Under the pieces are notes generated by a model. It was not told where the DNA came from. It saw only the letters and a program-made list of their open reading frames with translations, and searched no databases. Positions 1-7,851 of a stretch of 17,911 bases of DNA are shown piece by piece. The stretch spans positions 1-17,911 of the forward strand of contig JAZKFR010000102.1 in the NCBI GenBank assembly GCA_040386295.1, in the 5' to 3' direction. This DNA comes from JAZKFR01 sp040386295. Its GTDB lineage: Bacteria > Pseudomonadota > Gammaproteobacteria > Burkholderiales > Rhodocyclaceae. Position 1 is the first letter of the stretch. The number at the start of each line of letters is the position of its first letter. Position numbers and translations under genes: made by a program.

Positions 1-101
1 CCAAACCCGCAGCCAAAATCAGTCACGGCACACCTCAAAAGTGCCAATATCGCCCCCTGCCTGTTCACGTTCTTCCGATCACACGCAGCGCCCTCTCTCC
101 C

Positions 102-139
102 GCCCCTACGGGGCACCCTCGCCCACAAGTGGGCGAGGG
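102..139. repeat. two adjacent GC-rich hairpins (palindromic element)
   Basis: GCCCC-TAC-GGGGC (102-114) is followed directly by CCCTCGCCCAC-AA-GTGGGCGAGGG (116-139), an 11-bp perfect inverted repeat; sterically this is a 9-bp stem with a 6-nt loop. No T-run follows on either strand, so it is not a classical intrinsic terminator. It may be a dispersed intergenic palindrome or the end of an upstream transcript. Confidence 0.55.
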
Positions 140-321
140 AATGATGCGGGTCAGTGAGCGCGTAGTCGCTTGTGCAGAGGTCTTACGAATAGCAAACCGG
201 CAAAGCAAAGTGAGCTCCTTTAGCCAAGCTTTTCCAAGGTTCAATGCTAAAATCCGCGCCTGCCTAAAACGCCTTGTTCCAGCGCGTGAGCGTATTTGTA
301 ACGCCGCGCCAAAAACAATTT

Positions 322-343
322 ATTGACGATTGATTGACGATTG
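322..343 (+). repeat. 11-bp tandem direct repeat in alaS leader
   Basis: ATTGACGATTG occurs twice back to back (322-332 and 333-343), immediately before the alaS leader palindrome. Each copy contains a TTGACG -35-like hexamer, but neither has a good -10 element at 16-18 nt. Confidence 0.8.
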
Positions 344-369
344 ATGGCTGCAACGCACGATGCAGCCAT
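344..369 (+). promoter_or_regulatory. palindrome in alaS leader, candidate operator or RNA hairpin
   Basis: ATGGCTGCA (344-352) and TGCAGCCAT (361-369) form a perfect 9-bp inverted repeat with an 8-nt spacer, ending 32 nt before the alaS start codon and just upstream of its Shine-Dalgarno sequence. E. coli AlaRS is known to repress its own gene by binding a palindrome near the transcription start. An analogous autoregulatory operator, or a leader RNA hairpin, is a reasonable inference but unproven here. Confidence 0.4.
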
Positions 370-401
370 ACTGACCCCCGCCATACCGGAGACAAACCAC
401 A

Positions 402-3086
402 ATGAACAGCGCTGAAATCCGCGAAAAATTCTTGCAGTTTTTTGCCTCCAAGGGGCACACGATTGTCCGCTCTGGTTCACTTGTACCGCAGCAAGACCCG
501 ACCTTGCTCTTTACCAACGCCGGGATGAATCAGTTCAAAGACGTCTTTCTTGGTTTTGACCAACGGCCTTATCGACGCGCCACCACGGCACAAAAATGTG
601 TGCGCGCAGGCGGCAAGCACAATGACCTGGAAAACGTTGGCTACACCGCGCGCCACCACACATTCTTTGAGATGCTCGGCAACTTCTCGTTCGGCGATTA
701 CTTCAAACGCGATGCGATTCACTACGCCTGGGAATTGCTGGTACAGGTTTATGGTTTACCGGCAGAAAAACTGTGGGTTACCGTCTATGCCGACGACGAC
801 GAGGCCTATGCAATTTGGGCGCAAGAAATCGGCATCCCGCCGGAACGTTTGGTGCGTATTGGCGACAATAAAGGCGCACCGTTCGCATCGGATAATTTTT
901 GGATGATGGGCGAAACCGGCCCTTGCGGTCCGTGCACCGAGATTTTTTACGATCATGGCGCAGACATCGCGGGCGGCCCACCGGGGAGCCCTGACGAAGA
1001 CGGCGATCGCTACATCGAGATTTGGAACAATGTTTTTATGCAGTTCAACCGCGACGAGGCCGGGGTGATGCACCCCTTGCCCGCACCCAGCGTCGATACC
1101 GGGATGGGCTTAGAGCGTATTGCTGCCGTATTGCAACAGGTGCACAGCAATTACGAGACTGACTTATTCCTACCCTTGATCGCCGCTGCCGCGCGTGAAA
1201 CAGGCTGCACCGACCTCGCCAGCCCTTCGCTCAAAGTGCTCGCAGACCACGTTCGCGCCTGTACGTTTTTGATTGTTGATGGCGTGATCGCGAGCAACGA
1301 AGGGCGCGGTTACGTGCTGCGTCGGATCATTCGCCGAGCCGTTCGTCACGGCTACAAACTGGGTGCACGGGCTGCTTTCTTCCATCGTTTAGTGCCCGAC
1401 GTGGTGCTGCTGATGGCGAACGCCTACCCCGAGTTAGAGCACAGCCAAGCACGGGTGATTGAGTTGCTGCGGCAAGAAGAAAGCCGTTTCTTTGACACGA
1501 TAGAGCAGGGTATGGGCATGCTCGATACGGCGCTGGCAGAGCTCGATCGCAACAAGGCTCACGTACTGTCGGGCGACATCGCGTTTAAGCTGCACGATAC
1601 TTTTGGCTTTCCGCTCGATCTCACTGCTGATATTTGCCGAGAGCGCGGTGTCCGCGTTGATCAAGCCACTTTTGATCAAGCCATGCTGCAACAGAAGTCA
1701 CAAGCGCGCGCTGCGGGCAAATTCAAAAGCAGCGGTGTACTCGAATACGCCGGTTCGCCGACTGAGTTTTTGGGCTACGACACCCTCAATTCGACCGCCT
1801 CAGTCTTGGCGCTGTACAAAGACGGCAGTTTGGTTGATAGCTTATTAGCGGGCGATGCCGGGATTGTCGTACTCGATCAAACGCCGTTCTACGCCGAATC
1901 GGGCGGTCAGGTGGGCGATATTGGCCTGCTGCGCGGGCAGCTAACGCAAAGCCAAACAACAGCGCATAACGACACGCAAACGCTGGGCGCAACGCTGTTT
2001 ACGGTACGCGACACACAAAAAATACAGGCTAATGTTTTCGCTCATCACGGCCTGCTCGACGCAGGTCGTTTAAGCGTCGGCGATCAAATCGAAGCCGCCG
2101 TCGATGCGCACACACGGCAACGCACAGTACGTCATCACTCAGCAACGCATCTGTTGCATAAGGCCTTGCGCGAAGTTTTGGGCGAGCATGTGCAACAAAA
2201 GGGTTCACTCGTCGCGCCCGACAAAACACGCTTCGACTTTGCCCATCCGAATGGTCTAAGCCAAGAAGAAATTCGCACGATAGAAAGCATAGTCAACAGC
2301 GAAATCCTGGCCAATGCAGCAAGCCAGGCGCAACTCATGGCGATCGATGAAGCGCAACAATCCGGCGCCATGATGTTATTCGGCGAAAAATACGGTGATG
2401 TCGTTCGCGTGCTGCAAATCGGCTCGTCAAAAGAACTGTGCGGCGGAGTGCATGTAAACCGTAGCGGCGATATTGGTGTATTCAAAATCATCAGTGAAAC
2501 CGGTGTCGCAGCAGGTGTCCGGCGTATTGAGGCGGTAGCGGGCGATGTCGCCTTAGGTTTCATTCAAGAGCAGCAGGACACACTCAGCGAGCTGGCGCGC
2601 CTATGCCAAACCAGTGTTCCCAACACGCCAGGCAAAATCGCCCAAATGCTCGCGAACAGCAAAGCCTTGGAGAAAGAACTGTCCAGCTTAAAATCGAGCC
2701 TGGCCAGCACGCAAGGACAAAGCCTTCTGACACAGGTCGTTGAAGTGCAAGGCATCAGCCTACTCAGCACCCTGCTTGCCAACGCCGATCTCAGCAGCTT
2801 GCGCGAAACCATGGACAAGGTGCGCGACGCGCTGGGCGAACGTCCAAGCGTCGTCGTTTTGGCCAGCAACGCCGAAGGCAAAGCTAGCCTCATCGTGCGC
2901 GTCAGTAGCGCGCTGAGCAGCCAAATCAAAGCCAACGAATTGGCCAATATGCTGGCGCAACAAGTCTCAGGCAAAGGCGGTGGTCGAGCTGAAATGGCGC
3001 AAGCAGGCGGCACCATGCCAGAAAAACTACCTCAGGCGCTGGCTGCGGTTAAAGAGTGGGTATTAGCCAGAGCAGCGCCACTTTAG
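402..3086 (+). CDS. alaS: alanine--tRNA ligase (AlaRS)
   Basis: This cytoplasmic class II aminoacyl-tRNA synthetase charges tRNA-Ala with alanine and hydrolyses mischarged Ser/Gly-tRNA-Ala. The 894-residue protein is near the family size (876 in E. coli). It begins with the catalytic core ([36 protein letters not shown]; class II motif 3 [12 protein letters not shown]). The tRNA-recognition region follows ([20 protein letters not shown]). The editing domain has its zinc-site residues intact: H579-x3-H583 (HSATH) and C680-x3-H684 (CGGVH). The C-Ala domain carries [14 protein letters not shown]. The start is set by GGAGA 9 nt upstream. A MATE gene follows 47 nt after the stop and may be co-transcribed. 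A 12-bp direct repeat at period 15 nt (1657-1683) encodes [10 protein letters not shown] within the protein. Confidence 0.98.
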   Translation: MNSAEIREKFLQFFASKGHTIVRSGSLVPQQDPTLLFTNAGMNQFKDVFLGFDQRPYRRATTAQKCVRAGGKHNDLENVGYTARHHTFFEMLGNFSFGDYFKRDAIHYAWELLVQVYGLPAEKLWVTVYADDDEAYAIWAQEIGIPPERLVRIGDNKGAPFASDNFWMMGETGPCGPCTEIFYDHGADIAGGPPGSPDEDGDRYIEIWNNVFMQFNRDEAGVMHPLPAPSVDTGMGLERIAAVLQQVHSNYETDLFLPLIAAAARETGCTDLASPSLKVLADHVRACTFLIVDGVIASNEGRGYVLRRIIRRAVRHGYKLGARAAFFHRLVPDVVLLMANAYPELEHSQARVIELLRQEESRFFDTIEQGMGMLDTALAELDRNKAHVLSGDIAFKLHDTFGFPLDLTADICRERGVRVDQATFDQAMLQQKSQARAAGKFKSSGVLEYAGSPTEFLGYDTLNSTASVLALYKDGSLVDSLLAGDAGIVVLDQTPFYAESGGQVGDIGLLRGQLTQSQTTAHNDTQTLGATLFTVRDTQKIQANVFAHHGLLDAGRLSVGDQIEAAVDAHTRQRTVRHHSATHLLHKALREVLGEHVQQKGSLVAPDKTRFDFAHPNGLSQEEIRTIESIVNSEILANAASQAQLMAIDEAQQSGAMMLFGEKYGDVVRVLQIGSSKELCGGVHVNRSGDIGVFKIISETGVAAGVRRIEAVAGDVALGFIQEQQDTLSELARLCQTSVPNTPGKIAQMLANSKALEKELSSLKSSLASTQGQSLLTQVVEVQGISLLSTLLANADLSSLRETMDKVRDALGERPSVVVLASNAEGKASLIVRVSSALSSQIKANELANMLAQQVSGKGGGRAEMAQAGGTMPEKLPQALAAVKEWVLARAAPL
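1657..1683 (+). repeat. 12-bp direct repeat, period 15 nt, within alaS
   Basis: TTGATCAAGCCA occurs at 1657-1668 and 1672-1683. The 15-nt period keeps the reading frame and yields two similar pentapeptides ([10 protein letters not shown]). It may be a fixed slippage duplication. Confidence 0.7.
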
Positions 3087-3133
3087 GCAAACGTGGGCGG
3101 AATCATTTGCCCCCTCCCTTCACGAAAGCCGCC

Positions 3134-4543
3134 ATGCTGCTGCGTCAGTTTCGCCTGATTTTTGCCCACGCACTCCCCATGCTGATGACTCAGCTCGCCT
3201 CGTTGGGGATGATGCTGATCGATACCAGTCTGCTCGGACACTATGGAACAGAAGACCTAGCCGCAGTCGCTGTTGGCGGGGGCATTTACATCGCCATCGC
3301 CTTTGGTCTAACCGGCATCACGCAAGCCGTTGCGCCGATGGTGGCGCAACACGTCGGCGCAGAGCGCAAGCAGGCGATTGCTGCTTGCTTACAACAAGGC
3401 TTCTGGCTGGCGCTGCTGCTGGCGCTGCCTGGACTTCTGTTGCTGCGCCACCCTGAACCTTTATTCGCCTTATCCGAGATGGCGCCAGGCATCGAAGACA
3501 AGGCGCGCGCTTACCTCGCCCTGCTCGCTTGGGGCATGCCGGCGACCCTGCTCTACCGAACTTTCTACGCCTGTTGTAACGCGCTCGGCCATCCGCGCCC
3601 CTTGATGTTGATCAGCTTCGCTGCCACCTTGCTGCACGGCGGATTAGCGTGGACTTTGGTCAACGGCGGCTGGGGCAACATCGCGCCCGGCGTCTTTGGC
3701 TGTGGCTTATCAAACGCCATCACCGCCTGGTTCACCGTGGTAGCTGGCCTGATCTACCTACGGCGTAGCCGTGTTCTGGCTGGCTACCGTTTATTGGCAG
3801 CATGGCAAAAACCCGATTTAAAAAGCTTAAGCGCCCTATTCCGCCTCGGCCTGCCGATGGGCTTCTCTAACTTCGTCGAAATCTCCTCATTCACCCTGGT
3901 CGCCCTGTTTGTTGCCGAACTAGGCGCCACCGTCCTCGCCGGGCACCGCATCATCGCCAACCTCGCAGCGCTTTGCTATATGTTGCCGCTCGCGCTGGCG
4001 ATTGCGACCCTGACGCAACTCGGCCAAGCCGTTGGCGCGCGCGATGAGCTACGCGCCCGCTGCTCGCTATGGGCCGGGCTACTCTTAGGCGGTGGCCTAT
4101 CCGCCTTGCTCGGTCTGCTCGTCTGGCTCAACGCAGCGTCGATCATTGCGCTCGGCAGCAACGACGACGCCGTCGCGCGCGTCGCGCTACCCTTGCTTGC
4201 CTACCTTGCGCTATATCAGCTGGCTGATGGCATACAAGTCGTTGCCGTGCACGCGTTACGCGCCTACAAAATTACCTTCGCGCCGATGTTGATCCACCTC
4301 GCCTGCTTTTGGGGCGTCGGTCTATGGGGCGGTTGGTGGTTGGCATTTCATCCGCTTGATCTGCTGTTCGGACAAATCAACAGCCCCGCCCTCGGCGTTG
4401 CTGGCTTCTGGCTCGCTGCCGCCATCAGCATTGCACTGGCCGCGATTTTATTAAGTGTGTTGCTCTGGCGGGTATTGTTAAGCCTGCGCGAAGCTGAAAC
4501 ACCTGCAAGCGCGGACAAAACTGCGCTAGAACAGTCGTTTTAA
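3134..4543 (+). CDS. MATE family multidrug/toxin exporter (NorM-like)
   Basis: This is an inner-membrane antiporter of the MATE family, which exports cationic drugs or metabolites using Na+ or H+ gradients; the substrate here is unknown. The 469 residues are mostly hydrophobic and fit about 12 membrane segments in two related halves. The N-terminal half starts with a helix like those of NorM proteins (ALPMLMTQLASLGMMLIDTS) and continues with GHYGTEDLAAVAVG and GITQAVAPMVAQHVGA. The second half restarts around LGLPMGFSNFVEISSF with a matching AGHRIIANLAAL segment. I chose the ATG at 3134; an upstream in-frame GTG (3056) lies inside alaS and would add a non-membrane tail. The ribosome binding site is weak. 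A 6-bp stem (GGCAAA 3086-3091 / TTTGCC 3106-3111) sits in the short gap after alaS. Confidence 0.92.
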   Translation: MLLRQFRLIFAHALPMLMTQLASLGMMLIDTSLLGHYGTEDLAAVAVGGGIYIAIAFGLTGITQAVAPMVAQHVGAERKQAIAACLQQGFWLALLLALPGLLLLRHPEPLFALSEMAPGIEDKARAYLALLAWGMPATLLYRTFYACCNALGHPRPLMLISFAATLLHGGLAWTLVNGGWGNIAPGVFGCGLSNAITAWFTVVAGLIYLRRSRVLAGYRLLAAWQKPDLKSLSALFRLGLPMGFSNFVEISSFTLVALFVAELGATVLAGHRIIANLAALCYMLPLALAIATLTQLGQAVGARDELRARCSLWAGLLLGGGLSALLGLLVWLNAASIIALGSNDDAVARVALPLLAYLALYQLADGIQVVAVHALRAYKITFAPMLIHLACFWGVGLWGGWWLAFHPLDLLFGQINSPALGVAGFWLAAAISIALAAILLSVLLWRVLLSLREAETPASADKTALEQSF

Positions 4544-4635
4544 AGTTTGACCCGAGCTAGCGAAGCGGTTATGATCGCGGCCTCTTGTTTGTTCGACACG
4601 ATTAAATCAATTGTAGAGAACGAGCAGATTCTAGA

Positions 4636-4682
4636 CCTTGCCTCAGCAAGGCAAGGAGTAAACACCCAAAACTCAGGGTGTT
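4636..4682 (+). other. two hairpins in the tRNA-Ser leader
   Basis: CCTTGCC-TCAGCAA-GGCAAGG (4636-4656) and AACACCC-AAAACTCA-GGGTGTT (4661-4682) are perfect 7-bp stems, the second ending 14 nt before the tRNA. A weak promoter-like pair lies upstream: TTGTTC 4589-4594, 17 nt, TGTAGA 4612-4617. If that is used, both hairpins lie in the 5' leader of the tRNA precursor, where they could affect processing. The function is unknown. Confidence 0.5.
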
Positions 4683-4696
4683 CGGGAATGGAACTA

Positions 4697-4789
4697 GGAG
4701 ACGTGGCCGAGAGGTCGAAGGCACTCCCCTGCTAAGGGAGCATACGGCTTAAAACTGTATCAAGGGTTCGAATCCCTTCGTCTCCGCCA
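4697..4789 (+). tRNA. tRNA-Ser (anticodon GCU)
   Basis: The acceptor stem pairs GGAGACG (4697-4703) with CGTCTCC (4779-4785), followed by discriminator G and an encoded CCA (4787-4789). The anticodon stem CTCCC/GGGAG (4724-4728, 4736-4740) encloses a 7-nt loop CTGCTAA with anticodon GCT at 4731-4733, which reads AGC/AGU codons. The long variable arm marks a type II (Ser) tRNA, and the T arm AAGGG-TTCGAAT-CCCTT is canonical. It stands alone between the MATE gene and the outer-membrane gene. Confidence 0.98.
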
Positions 4790-4863
4790 AACCTTAAATC
4801 TTAGCAAGCTCATACTGCAAGCTCCTCTAAGCACTCATTGGCACAGCAAAACGAGGGCAAAAA

Positions 4864-5544
4864 ATGAAAACGCGCGCACTCCCCCTTCTCTCCCTTCTCT
4901 ACTTCGCCTTCCCCCAGCATGTGTTAGCCCAAGCAGAAAATTTTGCTGGGGTGGCTGTGGCCGCCGGTGTGGCATTTAGCAACAACCAAATTGCCTTTGC
5001 GACTACTTCGTCAGACGACGAAGCGTTCTCCCTTAAAGATAACTCGCAGTTTGGCGTGCTTGATTTTTCGTACAGCAAAACGATTTCAAATAACTGGCTT
5101 TTAGGAGTTGGTTTTTCTTACGACCTGGGCGATTCAAAAGAAGGTCACTGGGATGTAATCGATAGTGGGATTTGTTACTGCTCAAGCGCCAAGCTTTCCG
5201 ACAAAAAATCGATTTACATCAAGCCAACGTACGCGCTTTCTGACAAAGTAGCCGTTTTTGCCAAACTGGCGCACAACACGGCCACGCAAAGACTCACCGA
5301 CCCTAACGGCCAACTCTTTAGTTGGCGATCCTTCCCTTTTCCTGACAGCAAAAAAGAGGTGAGTGGCCTGGGCTACGCTTTGGGCGCTAGCGCCTTACTC
5401 AGCAAAAACATGTTCGTCAGTGGTGAATTTTCAGTCGCCAGTTTTGCTCGAGTCGATCTCGGACCGACAGTGCATGAGGGCAACGTCAGCGCTAAATCAA
5501 CCACCTTGACGAAATGGGTTTTCAGCGCCGGTTATAAATTCTGA
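4864..5544 (+). CDS. small outer-membrane beta-barrel protein (opacity/OmpA-like barrel)
   Basis: The 226 residues start with a clear Sec signal peptide (MKTRALPLLSLLYFAFPQ...) with likely cleavage near VLA-QA at about residue 23. The rest alternates polar and hydrophobic residues in segments typical of amphipathic beta strands (for example FGVLDFSYSK, WLLGVGFSYDL, SGLGYALGASALL, WVFSAGYKF). It ends in Phe, the usual BAM recognition residue of outer-membrane proteins. Size and pattern suggest an 8-stranded barrel. A CYC pair (ICYCSS) lies in a predicted loop. The ribosome binding site GAGGG (4853-4857) is 6 nt from the ATG. It begins 74 nt after tRNA-Ser and ends at a strong hairpin, so it is probably monocistronic. 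The precise role (adhesion, stability or permeability) cannot be told from sequence. Confidence 0.8.
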   Translation: MKTRALPLLSLLYFAFPQHVLAQAENFAGVAVAAGVAFSNNQIAFATTSSDDEAFSLKDNSQFGVLDFSYSKTISNNWLLGVGFSYDLGDSKEGHWDVIDSGICYCSSAKLSDKKSIYIKPTYALSDKVAVFAKLAHNTATQRLTDPNGQLFSWRSFPFPDSKKEVSGLGYALGASALLSKNMFVSGEFSVASFARVDLGPTVHEGNVSAKSTTLTKWVFSAGYKF

Positions 5545-5551
5545 ACCCTCG

Positions 5552-5590
5552 CTGTTTGGCGCTTTGGAGTAACAGCAAAGCGCCAAACAG
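5552..5590. terminator. perfect 15-bp hairpin between convergent genes
   Basis: CTGTTTGGCGCTTTG (5552-5566) and CAAAGCGCCAAACAG (5576-5590) pair perfectly around a 9-nt loop. It starts 8 nt after the stop of the outer-membrane gene and lies about 57 nt beyond the stop of the convergent TPM-domain gene, as expected for a bidirectional terminator. No T-run follows on either strand, so termination efficiency is uncertain. Confidence 0.6.
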
Positions 5591-5646
5591 GACAAGACTT
5601 GCGCTACGAAATTGATGCCGTAAGGTTCATTGAAACCCCTCCCTCA

Positions 5647-6210
5647 CTAAAGCACCAAAATCTCGTCACTCAGCTCATTCTCATTGTGCGAACAAGCTGC
5701 CTTCGCCAGTGTGTTTTGCACCGGAAAATGCGCGACAAGAGCGCTGCTTATTTCAGCCAGCGCCTGCTGCAAACCCGATTCAAAATCACCGCGCTGAAAA
5801 GCCGCTTCCATGCGCAGACAAACAGCATCCCAAAACGGCTGACCAACACGCGCATGGATGCCACGATCGGCAACAATTTCGACGCGCCGATCCAGCAACT
5901 GTAGATAGATCAACACTCCACTGTTATGTTCGGTATCCCAGACTCCAAGTTGGGCGAATAATTCAAGCGCGCGTTGCCGACTTGACTGCTGCTGGAACAA
6001 ACTAGCGAGCGGCAAATCGGCTTCGGCAACCAAGCGCAACTCAGCCAAATGCTGCGCCTCCGACACGCTAATCAGTGTTTTCAGGCGGCGACGTAGCGAC
6101 AAGGGCAAGACACGCGTCACATACCAAGGCGGCAAAGTCAAATGACGCACTAAGCGAATCACGCTTTGCAGCGAGAGTCCGCACCGACGCTGATTGTCTG
6201 AACCTTGCAT
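5647..6210 (-). CDS. TPM-domain protein (second TPM gene of the lemA cluster)
   Basis: This 187-residue protein is the TPM (TLP18.3/Psb32/MOLO-1) type that commonly follows lemA and a Gly-rich TPM membrane protein. Visible landmarks are the sequence around SEAQHLAELRLVAEADLP, then VWDTEHNSGVLIYLQLLDRRVEIVADRGIHARV, and a C-terminal helix region WDAVCLRMEAAFQRGDFESGL followed by ALAEISSALVAHFP. There is no signal peptide or Gly-rich tail. The start is the ATG at 6210, whose A is also the last base of the upstream TGA stop (TGATG), so translation is probably coupled. A longer reading to 6372 only runs through the Gly-rich end of the upstream gene in another frame. The biochemical function of the family in bacteria is not settled. 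Confidence 0.85.
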   Translation of the reverse strand: MQGSDNQRRCGLSLQSVIRLVRHLTLPPWYVTRVLPLSLRRRLKTLISVSEAQHLAELRLVAEADLPLASLFQQQSSRQRALELFAQLGVWDTEHNSGVLIYLQLLDRRVEIVADRGIHARVGQPFWDAVCLRMEAAFQRGDFESGLQQALAEISSALVAHFPVQNTLAKAACSHNENELSDEILVL

Positions 6211-7157
6211 CACCAACTCCCCGAAGAGCCACCGCCGCCAAAACCGCCACCGCCGCCTGAGAAACCTCCGCCGCCGCGCGTTCCTCTGCCGCCCATCATG
6301 CCGCCCAGGCCAGAAGCAGCACCGCCTGTACCAAAAATCAGCGCCATAAAGAACACCAGCGCAGCAACCCACAGCGCGCTAAAAAGCGACGCCAAAAACA
6401 CGACAGCAAGCAAGAAAAAGCAAGCAGAAAGAATCAGCGCACTGAGTAAACGGCCAAGCAGCTTGCGCAACACGCCGCCCAGAAAGACGATCACTAGCAA
6501 GCCGAGCAGCAACAAATTGTTAAATTGACCATCCGCTTTATCGCGCTCCGCTTTTGCCTGAAGCTTATTCGGCGCAGGCAAAGGTGCACCACGCGCCAGT
6601 TGAATCAAGGCATCCACCCCGGCGTTGATGCCGCCGTAAAAATCATTCTTCTTAAAATGTGGCGTGATTAATTCGCTGACGATACGCTTTGCCATGGCAT
6701 CCGGCACTGCGCCTTCTAAGCCGTAACCCACCTCAATGCGTAGTTGCCGATCATTTTTGGCGACCAGCAACAAAGCACCATCATCAACGCCACGCCGCCC
6801 CAAAACCCACGACTCAGCAACGCGCAAAGCGTATTGCTCTACGGTCTCTGGACGCACTGTGGGCACTAAAAGCAGGGCAATTTGCACGCCTTTTTCTTGC
6901 TCAAAAGCGTGCAACTTGGCCTCTAGTTTTTCCCGCTGGGCTGGCGACAAGGTATTGGTCAGATCCGTTACTGGCGTAGTCAGAACGGGAATCTCCAGCT
7001 GTTCTGCCCGCGCGGCTGGCGCAGCCAATAGCGCAGCAGAGCAAAGCAAAAGGCCTAAGCCGCGCAAGCAGCAAGAGGCTAAAACCACAGCAGCACGGCT
7101 AAGCCTTGACGCAACGGCAGAGCGCGTCCGAAAAAGAGCCGAGACAAGCCCTTGCAT
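6210..7157 (-). CDS. TPM-domain membrane protein with Gly-rich C-terminus (YgcG-like)
   Basis: The 315 residues start with a long basic then hydrophobic signal sequence ending in PAARA-EQ, followed by the TPM domain (PVTDLTNTLSPAQREKLEAKL, GVQIALLLVPTV, RGVDDGALLLVAKNDRQLRIEVGYGLEGAVPDAMAKRI). A membrane part of two or three helices comes next (LLLLGLLVIVFLGGVL, LILSACFFLLAVVFLASLFSA, LVFFMALIFG). The protein ends in a Gly-rich tail with SW as last residues, typical of the family. It begins 10 nt after the lemA stop with no good ribosome binding site, implying coupling to lemA. I chose the ATG at 7157; an upstream ATG at 7235 lies inside lemA. It is likely an inner-membrane protein with the TPM domain outside the cytoplasm. 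The function is unresolved in the family. Confidence 0.9.
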   Translation of the reverse strand: MQGLVSALFRTRSAVASRLSRAAVVLASCCLRGLGLLLCSAALLAAPAARAEQLEIPVLTTPVTDLTNTLSPAQREKLEAKLHAFEQEKGVQIALLLVPTVRPETVEQYALRVAESWVLGRRGVDDGALLLVAKNDRQLRIEVGYGLEGAVPDAMAKRIVSELITPHFKKNDFYGGINAGVDALIQLARGAPLPAPNKLQAKAERDKADGQFNNLLLLGLLVIVFLGGVLRKLLGRLLSALILSACFFLLAVVFLASLFSALWVAALVFFMALIFGTGGAASGLGGMMGGRGTRGGGGFSGGGGGFGGGGSSGSW

Positions 7158-7167
7158 GGTAAGCACA

Positions 7168-7767
7168 CTAAGGTTTCGTGGTACCAAAATCCACTTTCGG
7201 CGGCAAGGAAATAGCCGGCTCGTTATCGACACCAAAGTTGGGTTTGAGCGGATAAGTAAACAGCATCGCCGTCAGATTGCTCGGAAAGCTACGCACCAAA
7301 ACGTTGTACGCCTCAACCGCTTTAATGTAGCGATTACGCGCCACAGTGATGCGATTCTCGGTGCCTTCCAGCTGCGCTTGCAGATCACGAAACGCGGTAT
7401 CAGCTTTGAGATTTGGGTAATTCTCCGACACCACCAGCAAGCGTGACAAAGCACCACTGAGCTTAGTTTGCGCCTGCTGAAACTCAGCGAATGCAGTGGG
7501 GTTATTGAGCAACTCCGGCGTCAGCTGCACACGCCCGACTTGCGCCCGTGCTTCAGTCACCCGAGTCAACACCTCTTTTTCGTGGCTAGCGTAGCCCTGC
7601 ACGGTATTGACCAAATTCGGTACCAAATCAAACCGACGCTGATACTGGTTGAGCACCTCAGACCAAGCCGCTTTGACCGACTCATCGCCGCTTTGAAATT
7701 GGTTATAACCACAAGCCGAAAGCAGGCTGCAAGACAGCACCAAGAAAACCCATCGCAACAAACGCAT
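7168..7767 (-). CDS. lemA: LemA family lipoprotein
   Basis: The 199-residue protein has the LemA fold: a membrane-anchored, mainly helical domain (AAWSEVLNQYQRRFDLVPNL, then VNTVQGYASHEKEVLTRVTEAR; SENYPNLKADTAFRDLQAQLEGTENRI; RNRYIKAVEAYNVLVRSFPSN). Its N-terminus, MRLLRWVFLVLSCSLLSACGYNQ, contains a lipobox LSAC, so it is probably a lipoprotein lipidated at Cys20. The start is decided by a perfect GGAGGT (complement of 7773-7778) 5 nt before the ATG at 7767; the longer frame to 7830 would bury the signal. It is first in a three-gene cluster with two TPM-domain genes. The cellular role of LemA is poorly defined. Confidence 0.93.
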   Translation of the reverse strand: MRLLRWVFLVLSCSLLSACGYNQFQSGDESVKAAWSEVLNQYQRRFDLVPNLVNTVQGYASHEKEVLTRVTEARAQVGRVQLTPELLNNPTAFAEFQQAQTKLSGALSRLLVVSENYPNLKADTAFRDLQAQLEGTENRITVARNRYIKAVEAYNVLVRSFPSNLTAMLFTYPLKPNFGVDNEPAISLPPKVDFGTTKP

Positions 7768-7851
7768 AGCTGACCTCCAGAATAAAATAACGAAGCTGCT
7801 TGTAGGTTGCGCTATTCGGCGCGATTTCAAGTGGCACTGCTACGGCAAAAA

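Larger units (their letters stand above)
1..401. other. non-coding leader region upstream of alaS
   Basis: I see no convincing gene here. Frame 1 is open from the window edge to a stop at about 142, but its last codons run through the GC-rich hairpins at 102-139, so it is probably not coding; a 3' end of an unseen gene before that point cannot be excluded. The stretch holds the two hairpins, an 11-bp tandem repeat at 322-343 and a palindrome at 344-369. A weak promoter-like pair for alaS is TTGTAA at 296-301 with TTTATT at 319-324 (17-nt spacer); this is only suggestive. The alaS ribosome binding site GGAGA is at 388-392. Confidence 0.5.

Noticed and set aside
129..326. 65-codon plus-strand frame before alaS
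   Set aside because: It starts inside the GC-rich hairpin, has no family resemblance and covers the alaS leader repeat.
3056..3133. Upstream GTG start for the MATE gene
   Set aside because: It lies inside alaS and adds a polar, non-membrane segment; ATG 3134 begins where the family homology begins.
4547..4735. 62-codon frame overlapping tRNA-Ser
   Set aside because: Ends inside the tRNA, no protein resemblance; the tRNA explains the sequence.
6211..6372. Longer N-terminus for the second TPM gene
   Set aside because: The additional residues are an Arg/Trp-rich reading of the Gly-rich codons of the upstream gene; the TGATG overlap marks the real start.
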